NCBI RefSeq assembly: GCF_006152115.1
Contig: NZ_VDFU01000009.1
Coordinates: 86,540 to 150,539 of the forward strand
DNA length: 64,000 bases
DNA from: Rubellimicrobium rubrum
GTDB lineage: Bacteria; Pseudomonadota; Alphaproteobacteria; Rhodobacterales; Rhodobacteraceae
Reading direction: 5' to 3'
Both the position numbers and the translations under genes were made by a program. This document shows, one piece after another, positions 63,696 to 64,000 of the stretch (within the stretch, counting starts at the first letter, position 1; every line of letters begins with the position of its first letter). Below the pieces are notes generated by a model. The model saw nothing but the letters and a program-made list of their open reading frames with translations. It had not been told where the DNA came from and ran no database searches.

Positions 63696-64000
63696 CAACG
63701 CCGAGGAGCGAGTCGAGCAGTTCGTCCGCGACGTTCCCGAGTTCAAATGTATGCCGGTGCGGTCGGACATTCGGCTGGTCAAGGATTGGCTGGGCTGGGG
63801 GCCTCATGACCGCGTATGTCAGATCGAACCTCACCGCCTGTGTCATGCTCCTGTTGCGCCACATCGGTAAAGAAGCCGCATTTGAATGTTGATATTGAAG
63901 CGGGTGTCCCTCGGGACACCCTTTTCCTTAGAGCCTGACCCGAAAAGAGTTGAGCGGCATCAGCGGGCTGTGACTCCGTCTGGCGGCCAAGCACGACGGA
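63696..64000. other. Terminal 305 bp: no recognised gene
   Basis: Apart from the terminator, nothing recognisable is present. A plus-strand frame without a convincing start runs from 63697 to a TAA near 63867 and could be a decayed gene end. A 71-codon minus-strand frame crosses the terminator hairpin and is not credible. No tRNA or insertion-sequence end was found. Confidence 0.5.
63902..63929 (+). terminator. Rho-independent terminator
   Basis: A perfect 9-bp stem (GGGTGTCCC / GGGACACCC) with a 2-nt loop is followed by TTTTCCTT. It is the clearest intrinsic terminator in the window. It lies about 200 bp after the FtsX-type permease gene and would end that transcript. Confidence 0.85.

Noticed and set aside
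63779..63994. 71-codon minus-strand open frame at the window end
   Set aside because: It runs through the rho-independent terminator hairpin and shows no protein-like features.
1..64000. CRISPR arrays, rRNA, tRNA, prophage or intact insertion sequences
   Set aside because: No regularly spaced repeats, no RNA gene signatures, and no transposase or integrase motifs were seen in reading both strands.

Overview
The window looks like chromosomal DNA of a high-GC alphaproteobacterium of the Rhodobacteraceae/Paracoccaceae type. The reasons are GC-rich codon use with tightly overlapping genes, a taurine (tauABC-tpa-xsc-pta) locus, ChvE/GguAB sugar uptake, an sdhCDAB operon with small exported proteins inserted, an HvrA-type H-NS protein, a preTA pair, and a cobalamin cluster with CbiX and a CbiG-CobJ fusion. 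Genus is not asserted. No rRNA, tRNA, CRISPR array, prophage or intact insertion sequence was seen.

Layout. (1) 1-233: 3' end of an unrecognised gene. (2) 269-12205: taurine utilisation. On the minus strand run tpa, xsc, a TauE-type exporter, pta and ackA, followed by zapE and gabT. On the plus strand, divergent from tpa, run tauA, tauB and tauC. (3) 12202-20900: a LysR regulator divergent from chvE, gguA, gguB, gguC, an arabonate-type dehydratase and a sugar 1-dehydrogenase, i.e. uptake and non-phosphorylative oxidation of L-arabinose or D-galactose. (4) 20942-21694: exported beta-carbonic anhydrase. (5) 21832-33449: an AraC/MelR-type regulator divergent from an alpha-galactoside-type ABC importer (family-5 binding protein, two permeases, fused double ATPase), then GH4 glycosidase, flavin-dependent halogenase-family protein, and a second GH4 glycosidase. 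(6) 33609-37638: succinate dehydrogenase operon. (7) 37655-41440: small proteins, a purine nucleoside phosphorylase, an exported DUF4329-type protein, an H-NS-like protein and a PlsB-like acyltransferase. (8) 41512-45741: NAD-dependent dihydropyrimidine dehydrogenase, a small membrane protein and a luciferase-like oxidoreductase. (9) 45738-56287: cobalamin biosynthesis, with a glutathionyl-hydroquinone reductase between its two halves. (10) 56418-61070: a MalY/PatB lyase, three tandem deformylase genes, fmt, and a RarD transporter. (11) 61291-63695: a three-gene ABC cassette with a DUF3299-like exported protein, then a rho-independent terminator and about 80 bp without a recognisable gene.

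How the genes work together. TauABC imports taurine. Tpa transaminates it to sulfoacetaldehyde, Xsc makes acetyl phosphate plus sulfite, Pta and AckA route acetyl phosphate to acetyl-CoA or to acetate plus ATP, and the TauE-like protein exports sulfite. ChvE-GguAB imports aldoses that the dehydrogenase and dehydratase oxidise. The region-5 importer would bring in galactosides that the two NAD/Mn-dependent GH4 enzymes hydrolyse.

The best candidate for something undescribed is the halogenase-family gene. It keeps the catalytic Lys and Glu and is translationally coupled between the two GH4 genes of that sugar operon. Other points of interest are a deformylase paralogue that has lost its catalytic residues, an FNR-type box before a small Cys-rich protein gene, a TauC permease with an extra periplasmic domain, and a palindrome before preT.
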